Assembly (NCBI GenBank): GCA_033064195.1
Contig: JARBJD010000194.1
Location: 1 to 64,000, forward strand
Length of the DNA: 64,000 nt
Reading direction: 5' to 3'
Origin: Blattamonas nauphoetae
Lineage: Eukaryota > Preaxostyla > Oxymonadida
Numbering within the stretch: position 1 is the first letter of the stretch; every line of letters starts with the position of its first letter. The position numbers and the translations under genes are program-made. The notes beneath the pieces were generated by a model. It ran no database searches. It was not told where the DNA came from and worked only from the letters and a program-made list of their open reading frames with translations. Positions 18,903-31,556 of this stretch are shown piece by piece.

Positions 18903-20915
18903 CTAGATGGGCTCTGATAAGAATCTATTTTTCTCATACGATGTCAAATCCGCCCTGCCTTCGGTTAAACCATCTAAAGAATAAAAACTCGTCGTCATTG
19001 ACACAAAATAACCCGGACTGCCTGTAGCCATTCGTGGACTGCCTCTAGTAAGGAGCGGACTGCCTCTAGTCAAAAAAACGGACTGCCTGTAGTCATTACG
19101 CGGACTGCGTCTAGCAAAAGCCTTCCTCTCCCTCTCATTCAACTCTCGTTCTCTCTCCCTAGACCTCTCTTCTTTTTCACCAAGTTCTTTTCTGGCAGTA
19201 TCGAGAGCTGCTTCTTCAGTCGCCAGTTCGGCTTTCTTTTTCTGGAAGTCCTTCAGTTGGATTGCTTCGCGTTTTTCCATCTCTTTTTTCATTTCATTGA
19301 GTTTGGCTTCATGCTGCTGCGAAAACAGGGCGAACTCGTCTTGATCATGTTTGAGTTTTGCGAGGAGGTCGGCAATTCTCCGTTCCTCCTGTTGGAGTTC
19401 GTTCCTCCGTTTGAGATCTTCGTCCGAGAGTGTCAACCGTTTCTGATTGAAGTCATTTTGGAGTTGATCCAATTCCAATTGTTTGTTCTCGAGGTCCTTC
19501 TGCTTGGAATCAATTGCTCGCTTCAGCGCTGTGACTTTAGAAAACTCCTCGTCCATTTTCTGATTCCAATCCGCCTGTCTGGCCTGATAATGTTTGTCTC
19601 TCGTGTCCAACTCAAACTCTCGCTGGTTAAGATTTTTTTCTTTCTCGTCCAATTCACGTTGGCGTTGCGAAGTGAGATAATCCGTCACTTTTTCCTTGCC
19701 TCGATAAGTCCTGAGATGGTTCAGTTCTTTTGTTAGGCGTTCGTCTTCGTGTGTGGTCGTGGAGAGAGCCTCTTTCAGAGAATCGTAGTCCATCCAACCT
19801 TCTGTCTGACTGGAAACCACTTGATGAGACCAAAACCCGTTCACCCATTCTTTGAGGCCTTGCTTTCGATTGGCTATGAGGTCGATTGTGGTCCCGGTCT
19901 CAATTTGGTGCGGTTTGTTCAATTCTGGTTGGCGTCGATCTTTTTCGAGAGCAGCTCGAACAGCGTCTTGGAGACAAGTTTCAAACTCGTCTTCTCTCTG
20001 CATCATCAACACATCCATTCTCTCCTTTCCGTTACGAAGGTCCGCAACTTCTTGTTCAAGATCAGTGATTAATGAGATGTTTCGTCCAATTTCGTCCTGG
20101 AGTTGTTTTTGAGCACGAGTCAGCTTGCCGGGTTTGTAGCTCATATCACTCAAAAGCTCCTCTAATTCCACAGACCGATCAGTTTGCTCCATTGAGTGAT
20201 CTTCAGCTTTCCTTCTCCCTTCCTATGATTCCCTTAACGCATCTTTGAGGCGTCGAATTTGGATCAGCAAAGTTATCACGTCGTGATCTGGTCCCTGATT
20301 AGAATTTTGTCGAGAAGGAGTGGGTTGTGAATCGTCATGTGTTGATGAATCTCGTTGATTGTTACGTAAAGTGTGGTCTGCATCACAAAGACGATTAATC
20401 TCGTCATCTTTTTCCTTGATTCTAAATTCAAGTTGTTGTTCGTTTAATATCATTTGTTCGTCCATGTTTTGGAGTACACAGAACATTGGCATGACTTTCA
20501 GACCTTCTCCTCGCAGTAGCATCAATATTTTGGCAAGAGTGCGACACCTCACATTTGAAGCGATGGTTGCTTGCCGAACAAGTTCATCACCAGCTCTTCT
20601 CTGGCTCTAGGGAATAAAAATAGATCAAAGATTGTGAAAAACCCTTGTTGATCCTGAATCACTGTTAGAACGTCCTGCATTTGGACCTGATGAGTCAGCA
20701 GTGTTTTATGCCTCAGTGGAGGCTGTCGTCACGTCAAGATTGCTTCCCGGGGAATTAGGTCTCCCTTCCACTGATCGAGGATGATGCATCTCGACGATGA
20801 AGGACTCTTTCGGCAGATCAATATTTCCTGGGCTGATCTGCTTTACGAGTTTGTCTTGGTCTGATATTGTGTCATAATTTTGGGGATCATGGAAGTTATT
20901 TCGGAGACAGACCAT
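18903..20915 (-). CDS. Long coiled-coil protein with SP-repeat tail
   Basis: Unrecognised cytoskeletal-looking protein. The main exon (18903-20222) encodes about 430 residues of almost continuous heptad coiled coil (Glu, Lys, Leu, Gln rich). It ends in a tail with five short repeats around Ser-Pro (RSPR, RGSPL, RGSPR, TGSPG), possible proline-directed phosphorylation sites. Upstream exons on the same strand need short introns: candidates 20223-20279 (57 nt), 20599-20642 (44 nt) and 20687-20732 (46 nt), which remove two in-frame stops and restore a coiled-coil reading. The N-terminus is unsettled: the ATG at 20915 overlaps the divergent neighbour, and an ATG near 20792 is an alternative. No family assigned. 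Confidence 0.6.
18995..19120. repeat. Minisatellite coding for the SP repeats
   Basis: The word GGACTGCCTSTAG recurs about five times at spacings of roughly 20 to 27 bp. On the minus strand it encodes the Ser-Pro repeats of the coiled-coil protein tail. Unequal spacing with conserved words indicates expansion by slippage or recombination. Confidence 0.6.
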
Positions 20916-21747
20916 CCTCGTTCATCAGTCTACCATCTTGGTACTTCATCGCTAAACCTTCGAGATCCACCATCTTCACGTAAGGATCCTGCCAAGTTGC
21001 TCGATGCAACTTTGAAAGAAACGAATGATGCAATCAAAGATTTGGAGGAATTTGTGGCTTTACGAACAGGTATTGTCTTTCTTTGAATTCACATTCTCAG
21101 ACAGAAACGAGACAAACAGTGTTCGATTGACCTTTGAAAAAGTTCGAACAGTGGAACAACAACTTGGTGCGCTCGAAAGGAAGATTTCAGAGGAGGAAAG
21201 AGCACTTGAGAGTGCAGAGCTGCTCATCCAAACTTTACTAACCGAAAAAGCCTGGTTTCTCGACATGGTTCAGAAAATCTCCGAATCCGAACAACAAAAT
21301 CCTCAAGAATTGCTCTTTCATGATACTAGGGAATTGTATTCGATTGCAGAGAAACTTAATCGGCCGTCCAAATTCAAAATTACACATCGAACAATGTCAA
21401 CTTCTAGGCCTGTCTATCAACCTCCCAATGTTCATGACGTCCAGCAAAGTCAACTCCCACGTTTTGGAACAACTTATTCTGCCTTTCGGACTCGGACAGT
21501 CTCCCCTGCTCCCTGTCACAATGCTATAGCATCACCGGAGCCAACGAACCGTCATTTCTTTGCATCACCTCTCCTTTCAACCCCACCTCACTCCAATCAT
21601 CCAATGGACTCTACCCAATCACCTTCTCGAAGAACTCCACTCTCTCTTCGTGAAGCTCGATACGAACGGAAATTGCAACGTTCTTTGTCAGCTCCTCGAG
21701 TACTACAATCTCCTAAGCGTTCCATTGAAGAAATCTTTGATTTTTGA
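20889..21747 (+). CDS. Coiled-coil protein with Ser/Pro-rich tail (about 276 aa)
   Basis: Two exons, 20889-21069 and 21101-21747, joined in phase across a 31-nt GT-AG intron. The N-terminal 130 residues form a coiled coil (VRTVEQQLGALERKI region). The rest is disordered and basic, with repeated SP/TP sites and a C-terminus reading SAPRVLQSPKRSIEEIFDF. No family recognised. It is arranged head-to-head with the minus-strand coiled-coil gene, with start regions overlapping or within about 100 bp, so the two may share a promoter. Confidence 0.65.
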
Positions 21748-21789
21748 GAGTTTAATCACTTCACCTATGATTTTTCTTCTTTTTTTGTC

Positions 21790-22556
21790 TCCCCTCAACA
21801 CTGGGAGTTGGCAAGAAGGATCAATGTTATTCAACAGGAAGGAGCATCCGTTACAGTCAACAAATCAGTCGATCCTCGAGTGGAAGACATGTCGATTGCG
21901 TGGGTGAAGATCGCATTGCTTCAGAAGGAGAATTGCAGAAAAATCCTGCCATCCCTCATTCCTCCACTCGTTGACACCACAATGAAGTTCCCAGCGCATG
22001 AATATAGCCTCGTCTCTGAGCATTCATCGGATAGCACAGGCCTGGTGACGATTCCATTGACAGACAACACGCAAAAGGTGATCAGTGAGAACGCATTGAG
22101 TGACAGACAGTCAGCACTGACTCTTCTGACATCGGATGCATCAACGCTCCATCACTCTTTCATCGAATGTGTCCTTCGCTCTGACACAGTTATTCTGAAC
22201 GTCCTGCGAGTGGTTCTTAGGTTCGCTGGGATCATCCACCATCCTGTTTTAAGGAATGACAGCGTTGGAGGAGACGAATAAGAGTGTGGACGAAGACAAG
22301 AAGACACATCTCAGACAGTAATTGACGCCGTTTGTTGATACTCTCCACATGGTGCCGGAATTGGCTGATTGTCATCCTGACAACATTGTTCAGTCGCACG
22401 GACATGCTCCTCCTCATTGGAGTCCTCTCACAGAACCTTGATAACCATTTCGTCACCTCTCACAAATGCTCCGACTACCTAATTCCACTCTTCACAAGCA
22501 TTGCTCAGTTTTCTTCTTCGGGATCAGTGAAATGGGTGAGTTGGAAAATCGAATGA
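21790..22556 (+). pseudogene. Decayed protein-coding fragment
   Basis: Codon-like sequence in at least two frames. One is a stretch of about 155 residues (21808-22281, containing SIAWVKIALLQKENCRK) with no good start. The other, at about 22390-22530, reads LIGVLSQNLDNHF and ends at a GTGAGT donor. The pieces look like internal exons of a larger gene but have no consistent start or splice chain. It ends 20 bp before the convergent importin gene. The family is not recognised; it is probably a remnant. Confidence 0.4.
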
Positions 22557-22578
22557 GTAGTTTATTTCGAATGAAGAA

Positions 22579-25500
22579 TCAATGAAGATGTAGAAAGTGT
22601 TGAATATCTTTGCGAATCTCTTTGTCCTTGATGATATTTTCAAGATAGCGGAGGAATTGTGCAAGACTCGATTCCGGATCGGTGAAATTGAATTGAATCC
22701 TTGAATTCGGGAACCATCTCAAGAATGTCGAGATCAACTTGACGAGGCTCAATGAAAAAGTTGAATCTTGGTCACTTTCAAGCAACGTCCAAATTGAAGT
22801 CTGCACTGAGCGATCAGGCATGTCGGGAGCTGTGCAACGGAGGATGATTTTGGAGGAGATAGAATGGATGGCGAGGATGAAGTTTGAGATGTCTTCCTTC
22901 TCGAGCTGTGCTTTGATGCCCTCGTTGAAAGTGGGGAAGTTCGGAGAGGAAAACGGAGTGATGAGATTCATGGTGAGGGACATCGCTGAGGTGTAGATCT
23001 TGACGACCTCCTTCTCCTCTTCGAGGGTCTCGGTCTGTGGGAGCTCCATCTTCATGCAAGCATACGCGATGTTCAAACTGGGCCGGAGATACTCAACCAT
23101 GCCAGCAGTGGCTGAGATTGCGATGTCGCTCAGCGTGTCCATCACACCGGGGAAGACCTTCCGATCGAAGGAGAAGGACGATTGCTGGAAGAGGTTGTAG
23201 TGGTGTTCGAAGATGCGGATGATGTCGGGGAGGAGGTGAGGGATGAATGGGATGAACCGTGTTGTGTAGAGCATGGCGAACATGGCAATTACTTCGAGTG
23301 CCTGGTTCTGGATACCGGGGATCGAATCCGACTGGAGGCATTTGATCAAGTACGGGACGAGATCCCCGAAAATCTCAGTCTCGACGGGGTTGAGGTAGTA
23401 GCCGAGCACGTACAGTGTCTGGAGGAGTTGTTCCTGAAGGACAATGCTGGTGCTTTGGACGAGGTTCTCGAGGACTTTGTAGAGAAGGAGCTTGTGGGTC
23501 TGGATGGAGTACTCCATGCGGAGGGTGGACGACCTGATCACCATCAGCTCGGCGATGATGGTCTGTTCAGGCTGGTTGGGATTTCCCACCATGTACTCCA
23601 TCAGATCCTTCACTTTTCGCTGTAGGAACTGTCTCGATGCTGCGCCTGTGTTTTGGATGATCTTTTCCATCGCTAGGGTTGCGATTTGAGCCACACGTGA
23701 TGCTGTCCCGTCTGCTCCCAGCTCGATCACTCTGAAAAGCGGATCGAATAACTCTTCCAGCATGTTGCTGACGTAATTCATCGGTTTCTTGGCAATATCT
23801 GCTGAACAGTTCTTAGCCATGTGCTTGATGGCAGTGGCACTGTGTTTGGCAACGTACATGTTGTTGGACGTTAGGCCACGATGGAGAGAGTTGAGGAGGA
23901 GAGGCCAGTGTTGTTGTTTGTGTTGGTAAATGTTTTGTGGGCAGAGCTCTGTTGAGAGTTCGGAACAAATCCATTGTACAGTCCAGGCACATGTGTTGCG
24001 AACAACAGGGACGTCATCCTCCAGCATTCCTTGGAGAAGGATGGGAAAGACGTTTAGAACATAGTCACAGAGGAGTTTTCTTCGATTCTTTGCATTTTCG
24101 ATAATTGTTAGTGCATATTGAGCGTCTTCAGGGGAGACATGCCCCCTTTTTTGCAAATCCGTCAAAGACTGGATATTTTTCATCTCAGTCTTGGTCCCCA
24201 TAATCATGAGACCAATCACATAGACAGCAGTATTGCGTGAATTATAGGGAGGGACTTGTTCTAATTGAGCGGCGGTTAAGACATTCGCTCCATTGTTCGT
24301 GAGGATGACAAGGTTTTGCGATGCGAATGTGCTGAGCATGTTAAAGAGATCTTGGGAATGCACAGTTCCATATACTGTTGAAACAAGCATTACAGCAGCA
24401 GAACGCGCATCCCAAGAATCGGCAGTGAAATCGTCTGGGATGTCCAGAAGAATGGTGAACATCAACTTGGTAAGTTGATCAGCTGCCCGCTCACAGAGGT
24501 TGACACACAAACTCCTTGGCTGCCGATCTTTAAAATATGGACTAAGTTGCTCTTGAGCAATTTTCGGAATGGTGTTCTGGAAGATTAGTGATGCTTCAAA
24601 TTCTGCAATGACAGTCCACAGTTCAATGGCGAGTGGGACAATTTCAGGTGTATCTTTCTGTATTGTTTCCATAGTTTGCATGAAAAGAAGTTCGACATGT
24701 TCTGCCAAATATGGATAATACAAATCTGCGATTCGGATCAGACACTGATAACACATTCGCCGATGAAAGAATTTATCATCTGTTTGGTTAGGTTGAGGAT
24801 AAGCTTGCAAGGGATTCATAACCGCTGCCAGTATCAGTTGTCGAGGGCCTCGTTCATTGAATTTTTGATGGACAGCTGGAAGTAGATTGTAGAGAGCTTT
24901 TAATGCTTCAACTTCAGCCTCATCATCAGATTCGTCGCGGTACGCTTTTGTGTAATTGAGACTATCACTGACAAGTATGGTGAGCAGAGTGTCTTGGAAC
25001 TCTGAGAGTGAAGTCTGAGGTAGATCTTCGCATAAATATGATAAGCATGTTATAGATGCTCGTTTGAGTTTCATATTCAGTCTATGTTGTTGGATACAGT
25101 TTTCGAGCATCCCTGGGTTCTGTATTTGTGCGTTTTGATCATTTCCTAATGCTACAAGTCTTGGGAGGAGTTCTTCTTCAGTTTGATTGAGAATATGAAT
25201 ATTAGTAAAGAGTGTGTCGATGATATCACTCCCATGTCTTGCCGGAATTTCAATGACACCAATAGCAGAGAGTGATGCAGCTGCAGAATTTGCGACTGGA
25301 ATAGACATAGACCGAAGGGCTTGTTTTACCTTTGAAAAATGTGAAAAAGCTACTAGAAAAACGTTTTCAATGATTCGCTGTCGATTTTCCTTTTGGAATA
25401 GCATCCATCGTTGTGTTTTACTAATTCGTTCGGTTTCTCCCTAAAATGCGGGTGAAAAATGGACTAAAAAATATAAAAAATACTTTAGCACTTAGCATAT

Positions 25501-25880
25501 TCTTGAGTTGTTGTCCAGCAATCTCTCGTGAAGGCGTTGCTCCAAGTGCTTCGTTCGACAATTCTTCCGAGAGGAGGAGGCAATAGTGTTCCTGCAAAAC
25601 AAGCATTAAATTAGAAAATCGACTCAAATACTGTGTTTTCTTGATCAAAACTCGCGAGAATGTTTTGGGCTTGATTCACATGGTCTAAATGGAGAATGCG
25701 AGAATGATTTGATGCGGAGAGTACGTACTGATGTCCAGCGTTTTCAGAAGGATTTCCGTAAACAATTCTCGATTGGAGGCGACCAAAGCAAGTGAATATT
25801 GATTCTGTTGGTTCATCCTTCTGAGAGATAGGTGTCCTCATGGGAGGATCAAAAATCCTCGAACTCAAAGTTTGACCCAT
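22579..25880 (-). CDS. KPNB1: Importin beta (karyopherin beta 1)
   Basis: Nuclear import receptor that carries importin alpha/NLS cargo and binds Ran-GTP and FG nucleoporins. Exons 25632-25880, 25484-25591 and 22579-25440, with introns of 40 and 43 nt, all in phase; about 1072 residues. HEAT repeats run throughout. Family landmarks are SREIAGQQLKNML in the second exon (importin N-terminal domain), an acidic DESDDEAE loop, and VVRNTCAWTVQWIC in the middle repeats. It is longer than the usual 860-890 residues, partly through an N-terminal extension of about 65 residues starting MGQTLSSR. An undetected intron in that first exon is the main alternative. Stop is TGA. Confidence 0.9.
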
Positions 25881-26144
25881 ATCATCCTTACTTCGTGTAA
25901 CGAATCAAAAGAGACCAAAAGTTAAAGCTTCTTGAGTTAGAAAGGACAAAAAAATGAAATGCCGAAATTTGTGCGAACACTTCATTCTTCTCTGATTTTC
26001 ACTCAAACCACTTTGCTCCAGACTTTACTGAACGAAACGGACTCTCTTGACGGAACCTTTAGTTCCACAAGAGAATTTGTTGAAAAGGAGTCGGCTTTCA
26101 TTCGAAGCTCAAATGTGTCGTAATGCAAGGCAAATATAACATTT

Positions 26145-26991
26145 TTACTTTCCTCCCTTCTTGGCCTTTGTGGCTGGGGTCTTTTCAGTTGTTGGCTGTT
26201 TTTTGGTGGCTTCTGGTTTAGCAGCAGCTTTGGCTTGAACGAAACCGTCTTGGAGAGCAGCCTTCTTCACACGCTTGGCCTTGAGGGCAGCATTCTTCTG
26301 ACGAAGAGCTTCATTTTGGGCATTGACCAATTTCCTCTTCAAGTTTTCGCTTTTAGCCTTAATAACATGTTCAAGGAGAACACGCTTTAATAATCGAATA
26401 ATTCAATGAGACAACAGTTATAAGACGATACCTTGTTCTTGAATTCATTACCCTTTGCCTTGAGTTTCAGGCTGTGATACAAATGAACGTCAATTTTACC
26501 AGAATCACGATAACGTTTCAGGAAGCGACGGAGGACGCGGATACGACGAGTCCAAAGAGTCTTTGATGACATACGAGCTTCACGGGTACCACGACGCTTA
26601 CCGGTACCTGTGTGTCTGCCCTTACGCTTGGCTTCGAGCTATGAGACACGAAGTTCGATCGAGAAAGATTGGAGATTTTGGTTGATATGCCAACAAGAAG
26701 ATGATCAATAAACAGTTGTATGATGATAATGATATAATGCACACGCGCTTGCGAATTCTGTAGCGGGATGGAGAGTTTTCGGGGCGCTTGATGATCAAAC
26801 CTTCTTTGATCATTTTTCTCACGTTGTGACCTGGAAAGGTTCAAGAAGACTGAGTGGAAGACAAAGAACTTACGTGAGTTGGCCATGGAAATGTGGGACA
26901 TTTCCTGTGGATCGAGCCAGATGCGTTGAATACCGCAGTCAAGGATTGAAGCAGCAAGGCGCTTCTGCATGTTATGTGGATTGCGTGGCAT
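26145..26991 (-). CDS. RPL19: 60S ribosomal protein eL19
   Basis: Large-subunit ribosomal protein. Four exons: 26874-26991, 26745-26830, 26432-26638 and 26145-26384; introns 43, 106 and 47 nt, all in phase; 216 residues. Family signatures are [14 protein letters not shown] at the start, [30 protein letters not shown] and [15 protein letters not shown], followed by the usual basic helical tail ending AKKGGK. An AG lies directly before the ATG, so an intron in the 5' UTR ending at the start codon is likely. Length and order match eukaryotic eL19. Confidence 0.95.
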
Positions 26992-27302
26992 CTATAATTG
27001 ATCGACACCAGTGAGTAAATAGATGAATATTACGAACAAAATGCTGATACCTTCGAATGTCAGCCAATCAGATAGATCAGGAACCCATAGCTTGCCACGA
27101 CGAAACAATGAAATCGGTGTTGGGTGTTTTCTGGGTAAATCCACTTGATTTTCGCCATTTTTGGGTCGAACAAAAGTATTTTGTTAAATATATGTCCAAG
27201 ATTTCTCATTCGCTGCAGTTTAGATTTATGTGCTGATCCAATCCATAATTCTTGGTTCTTTTCAAAAGGGACTCCCGATTCACATTATCAGATTCATCTC
27301 TC
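26992..27302. other. Intergenic region between eL19 and CDK1
   Basis: Divergent promoter region of about 310 bp, AT-rich toward the CDK1 side. No motif recognised beyond a possible 5' UTR intron of eL19. Confidence 0.5.
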
Positions 27303-28494
27303 ATGTCCAATCGCCTTGGAAAGTGTGTATTCGTTTTTTGAATGCAATATGAGGCCGTCTTAATTTTCCTGGTTCTTTTCTCACCAATCTGTCATCATCT
27401 CTTCTTTTCAATGTTTCTTCGATTCCTACAACTCTACTAATCAACAGATACGAAAAACTTGAAAAACTCGGAGAGGGAACGTACGGTGTGGTATACAAAG
27501 CACGCAACACGACTACAAATCAAATCGTTGCAATGAAAAAGATTCGTCTCGAAACTCAAGAAGAAGGTGTCCCCAGCACAGCTATCAGAGAGGTCGCTGC
27601 GCTCACCGAACTGAAACACCCAAATATTGTTGAGTTTGTTTTTCTTTGAGCTTCATTATGACTCTTCTCAACTCTATCTTCGAATCATCGATCTCGCCAG
27701 ATTGATTGACATCATTCACCAAAATAATGACCTGTATATTATTACCGAATTCTGTGAGCACGATCTGAAGAAACATATGAAGGCTATGGAGCAAGTCGGC
27801 CAACAATTCCTCCACCCAGACCTCGTAAAAGTTTGTGATCTTTCATCATGATGATTTGCCAGTCATACCTCCACCAACTTCTCCTCGGAATGGAATATTG
27901 CCATTCTCATCGAATGATGCATCGAGACTTGAAGCCACAGAACATCCTTGTCGATAGAAGCGGCAACCTCAAGATCATCGACTTTGGTTTGGTTCGAATG
28001 TACTCAATCCCCATGCGCGCCTACACGCATGAAGTCGTTACTTTGTATCATTTTTTTCTTTTTTCACCTATTTTGAAGGTGGTATCGTCCCCCTGAGATC
28101 CTTCTTGGAATCAAGATTTATTCTCTCCCAGTCGATGTGTGGGGCATTGGATGTATCTTTGCTGAGATGTCCAATGGGAGACCATTCTTTAAGGGCGATT
28201 CCGAGATTGACCAACTCTACAAAATCTTCCAGTCTGCCATTCACATTCTTTCACTTTTCTAGAATCCTTGGAACACCTAACGAAAGTGTTTGGCCTGGTC
28301 TCTCCAATCTCCCTGAATGGAGAAGCAAATACCCCAATTTCCGTCCACAATCACTTGCACAGAAATGCCCAAATCTCGATCCTGCCGGTGTTGACCTGTT
28401 GCAACGCATGCTCGTGTACGATCCAGCCCAACGTATCACTGTGAAAGAAGCACTTAACCACCCTTACTTTGACAGCCTTCGCCATCCGATGTAA
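27303..28494 (+). CDS. CDK1: Cyclin-dependent kinase 1 (PSTAIRE)
   Basis: Master cell-cycle Ser/Thr kinase, active with cyclins. Six exons: 27303-27322, 27448-27633, 27701-27830, 27863-28044, 28079-28231 and 28263-28494; introns 125, 67, 32, 34 and 31 nt, all in phase; 300 residues. It shows [11 protein letters not shown] (G-loop), AMKKI lysine, the exact PSTAIRE helix, [11 protein letters not shown] followed by [17 protein letters not shown] (T-loop Thr) and QILGTPNE. The first exon is only 20 nt, and its choice rests on an ATG, a GTGTGT donor and correct phase. All catalytic residues are present. Stop is TAA followed by a second TAA. Confidence 0.95.
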
Positions 28495-28674
28495 TAAGAA
28501 GACAATCGTCTCGATTGTTCACTCATTTCACCCAGTCATCCAATTTTTTCGTTATGAATTCATTAAATTCACTCACAATACTCAAGATTTTTCATATGCT
28601 TTCATCAATTGTAGGATAAAAACTCCAGATCGACTATCCCAACATTTTACGTTCGCTGGAAATGAGAATAAATC

Positions 28675-31556
28675 ATGCGTCTCCGCTTCGGGGTCCCAAT
28701 CAAATCGAACCACAAATCTCTGGATGTCTACCAACCAGTTTTCTTTGCGATTCCCTTCATTGAAAACACTGAACGAGAGACAACAAAGCAGGTATCTATC
28801 TCTCATTTTCTCCACAATTTAAGGAGCCTTCACAAGCGTTTTCATTGCACACGTCGCTTTTTGTGCACAAACATGCAACGTGTCCGTTTCTTCCAAAGAA
28901 ATTTCGCGTTTCAGCAACCAAACCTTCAACATCAACACTGCTGGATAATGAAGATGAATCAGAATGGGATGACACATCCACAAGTGACAATGAATGGGAT
29001 ACATCCCCTAATCCTTCCTTAAAGAACAAATATTCCTCCAACATCGCGAAATCTACATCGCTTTCTACCTTCCCCGAACCACTGTTTCCGACCACACTCT
29101 CTTATCATCTCCCAGTAATTGACCAACGTTCATTCGACCTCCATCCTGAGCGTCTCGAATGGTTTGTTTTTTTTCCTTGCTAAAGATCTACATCCCATGC
29201 ACAGGATTCACAAGTTCTCCAATGAACCAAAGAACAACCACAATCGCCCCTTGTCGCCACCACTGATATCCTTGCCCACGCCAGTCATTCCACCAGCATG
29301 TCCTCTCATCCCATCATTTCCTTCGCTCATGTCATCCCTTCACAATCTCGAGCTCCCCCCGCTCCACATCACTCCATCTCAATCTCCACTCCTGCCAGAC
29401 GCACTCCCACTCCATGACAATCTTGTGAAGCGGAGACCCCGCCTTGATGACTTCATGACATCGGTTTGTACCGATATTCTTCCCACATTTCGTGAACACA
29501 CTCTATCTGCCACAAGCTCTGTTCTGAACACTATTCACCCAACTTCATTCCCACTCAAACCTCTGCCAGTGTCCATCTCAACACACATGCAGCCAATACA
29601 ATCAATGATTTTGTTCCTCAAGCCTTCTAAACCACCCCTTCCACCACCATTCGTTCCTGCCACGTTTCTCTCTTCGTCTGAACATACCATCAGACGACCC
29701 CAACTTCATCATCATTCACTTCCATCTCTCCCTTTCCGTTCACGAACGGTCCCATCATCGACCACAATCGCTCTCTCGCACTTTCCATCTCCACCGTTCT
29801 CCATTATACCGAATCCTTCTGTCATCTTTTCAAGCTCACCGCCACATTTCCACGTTGATCAGGCAACACTCTTCGGACAGATGATCATTCCCAAGGTTCT
29901 ACCACTACAACAAAACTCTCATCTTCCTCTGTTGGCACAACAGGAATTAATCACTGAACCTTCCCCATCTCTTGGTGAAAAGACGCGCCGATTCTCTTCA
30001 TTGGATGAAGACTCATCGCCAGTGAAAATACCATCAACTGAAAGCACCAAAACTACTTTCGAAACAGAAACAGAGAGCCAAGAACTCTCAAATGCACTAA
30101 AATCAGTCAACACTCCTCACACTTCCCCCATCACAAACGATCAAGAAAAACAGGCAGACTTTGAAATGTCTTTGAAACAAAATGTGGATCTATTCATGCG
30201 CCTTCGCATGAAGTCACATCTTCAGCCACAAACTGATAGCGAGCAGCGGTCTCCATCGTCACAACAGACCACAATCCAACACACTACAGGACGGTCTGAA
30301 GGGAAGGGAAAGGGATGGAATCAGGCAGCGTTACTAACGCCAACACACCTTCCGGAAGCGGATTTTCAGAGAATTCCAAACAACAACCGGATTCAATTGG
30401 ATCGACAAGCAACCAGAAATGATTCCACGGAGGCGATACATTTTGAGCAGTCCCTCCGAAAGGAAATGTTTCAAACAAGCCTTGACATGGAATCACAGCT
30501 CAACAACAGCGGAAATTGTACGGTATCAATCTCTGGTAGTACTCCACTCACTCACGCTGTTCACACACAGCTTAATCATCTCAGAGAGAATGCTGCTTTT
30601 CAACTCCTCGCACAGCCTCTATTCACTAAACATCTTTCAGCAGTTAAACCCCACATCGAACCATCAGAATCAACTGTCATTTCTCTTTCTTCTGCTACAA
30701 TCAACGACATCCTCACCAAACTCCATAGCGAGTGGGAAAATGATCCAACGATGAAAAGTCTTCTGTCAGGAACAGGGAACTCGACCATTGCTCGATTTAA
30801 ACTCTCAATCCCACGAAAGATTACTGGATTACTGTTCGTACTAAAGTTCGCATCTGAGTTGGAGAAGATCATCAGAGAAGACGGAGCAACAGCAGCACTG
30901 ATGTTCCTCTCTTCCATCCTCTCTCTCTCCACAACCCAAGTTGATGCATCCAAACTGTCAATGAATCCGAACGCACCAACACTCCCACACCTCCTCCCAG
31001 CAATGATGTCGAAGGGAGGAGTGGGGGGAGGAGTGTGGGAAGCTGTTCTGGACACTCTGGAGACTACTCTCAGGAAAGAGCGGAAAAAAGGATTCGTTGG
31101 CTTTGATGTGACATCTTTTCAATCACTTGAAAAATTCCCACTTTCTTCACTTCACTCATCATTCTCTCTCATCCTGTCGTTCATCGTCTTCCTTGCAAAG
31201 AACTCCTCAAAACGACCGAATCTTCTTATCACAGCGTGCTCACCCCATCTGACTAACGATCTTGGACGAACTGCGGATCAGTTTTGCTCATTCTTATCCC
31301 GTCTGTTCTTCTCTTTGTGACTTTTCCAGATAATCCTGATCAAATACTCATCAAACCGTCATCTTTCTTTTTCAATGTTTCCACTCCGTCATCTATCTTG
31401 GTTCCAACTATCCTTGCGGTTCCTCTTTCCAATCTCCAAGCTATCTCTCACACAATAACTGATGCTGTTGTGATTGGACCATCTGAATTCTTTGAGAACA
31501 ATCAACATTTACACCACATCCAACATCTCATCAGAATCAACCTTTCATCTGAATAA
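28675..31556 (+). CDS. Large Ser/Thr/Pro-rich protein, unknown (about 925 aa)
   Basis: Exons 28675-28791, 28824-29161, 29205-31300 and 31330-31556; introns 32, 43 and 29 nt, all in phase. The N-terminal 550 residues are disordered (Ser, Pro, Thr, His rich, many SP/TP sites). The last 350 look folded and hydrophobic: a helical part containing RKITGLLFVLKFASELEKI, then an alpha/beta end with PNLLITACSPHL and ILVPTILAVPLSNL. No known domain identified. The final exon matters, because without splicing the frame stops 20 nt into the intron. It lies 180 bp downstream of CDK1. Confidence 0.7.

Noticed and set aside
22739-23689. Plus-strand open frames opposite importin beta
   Set aside because: Antisense shadows of a clearly conserved gene.
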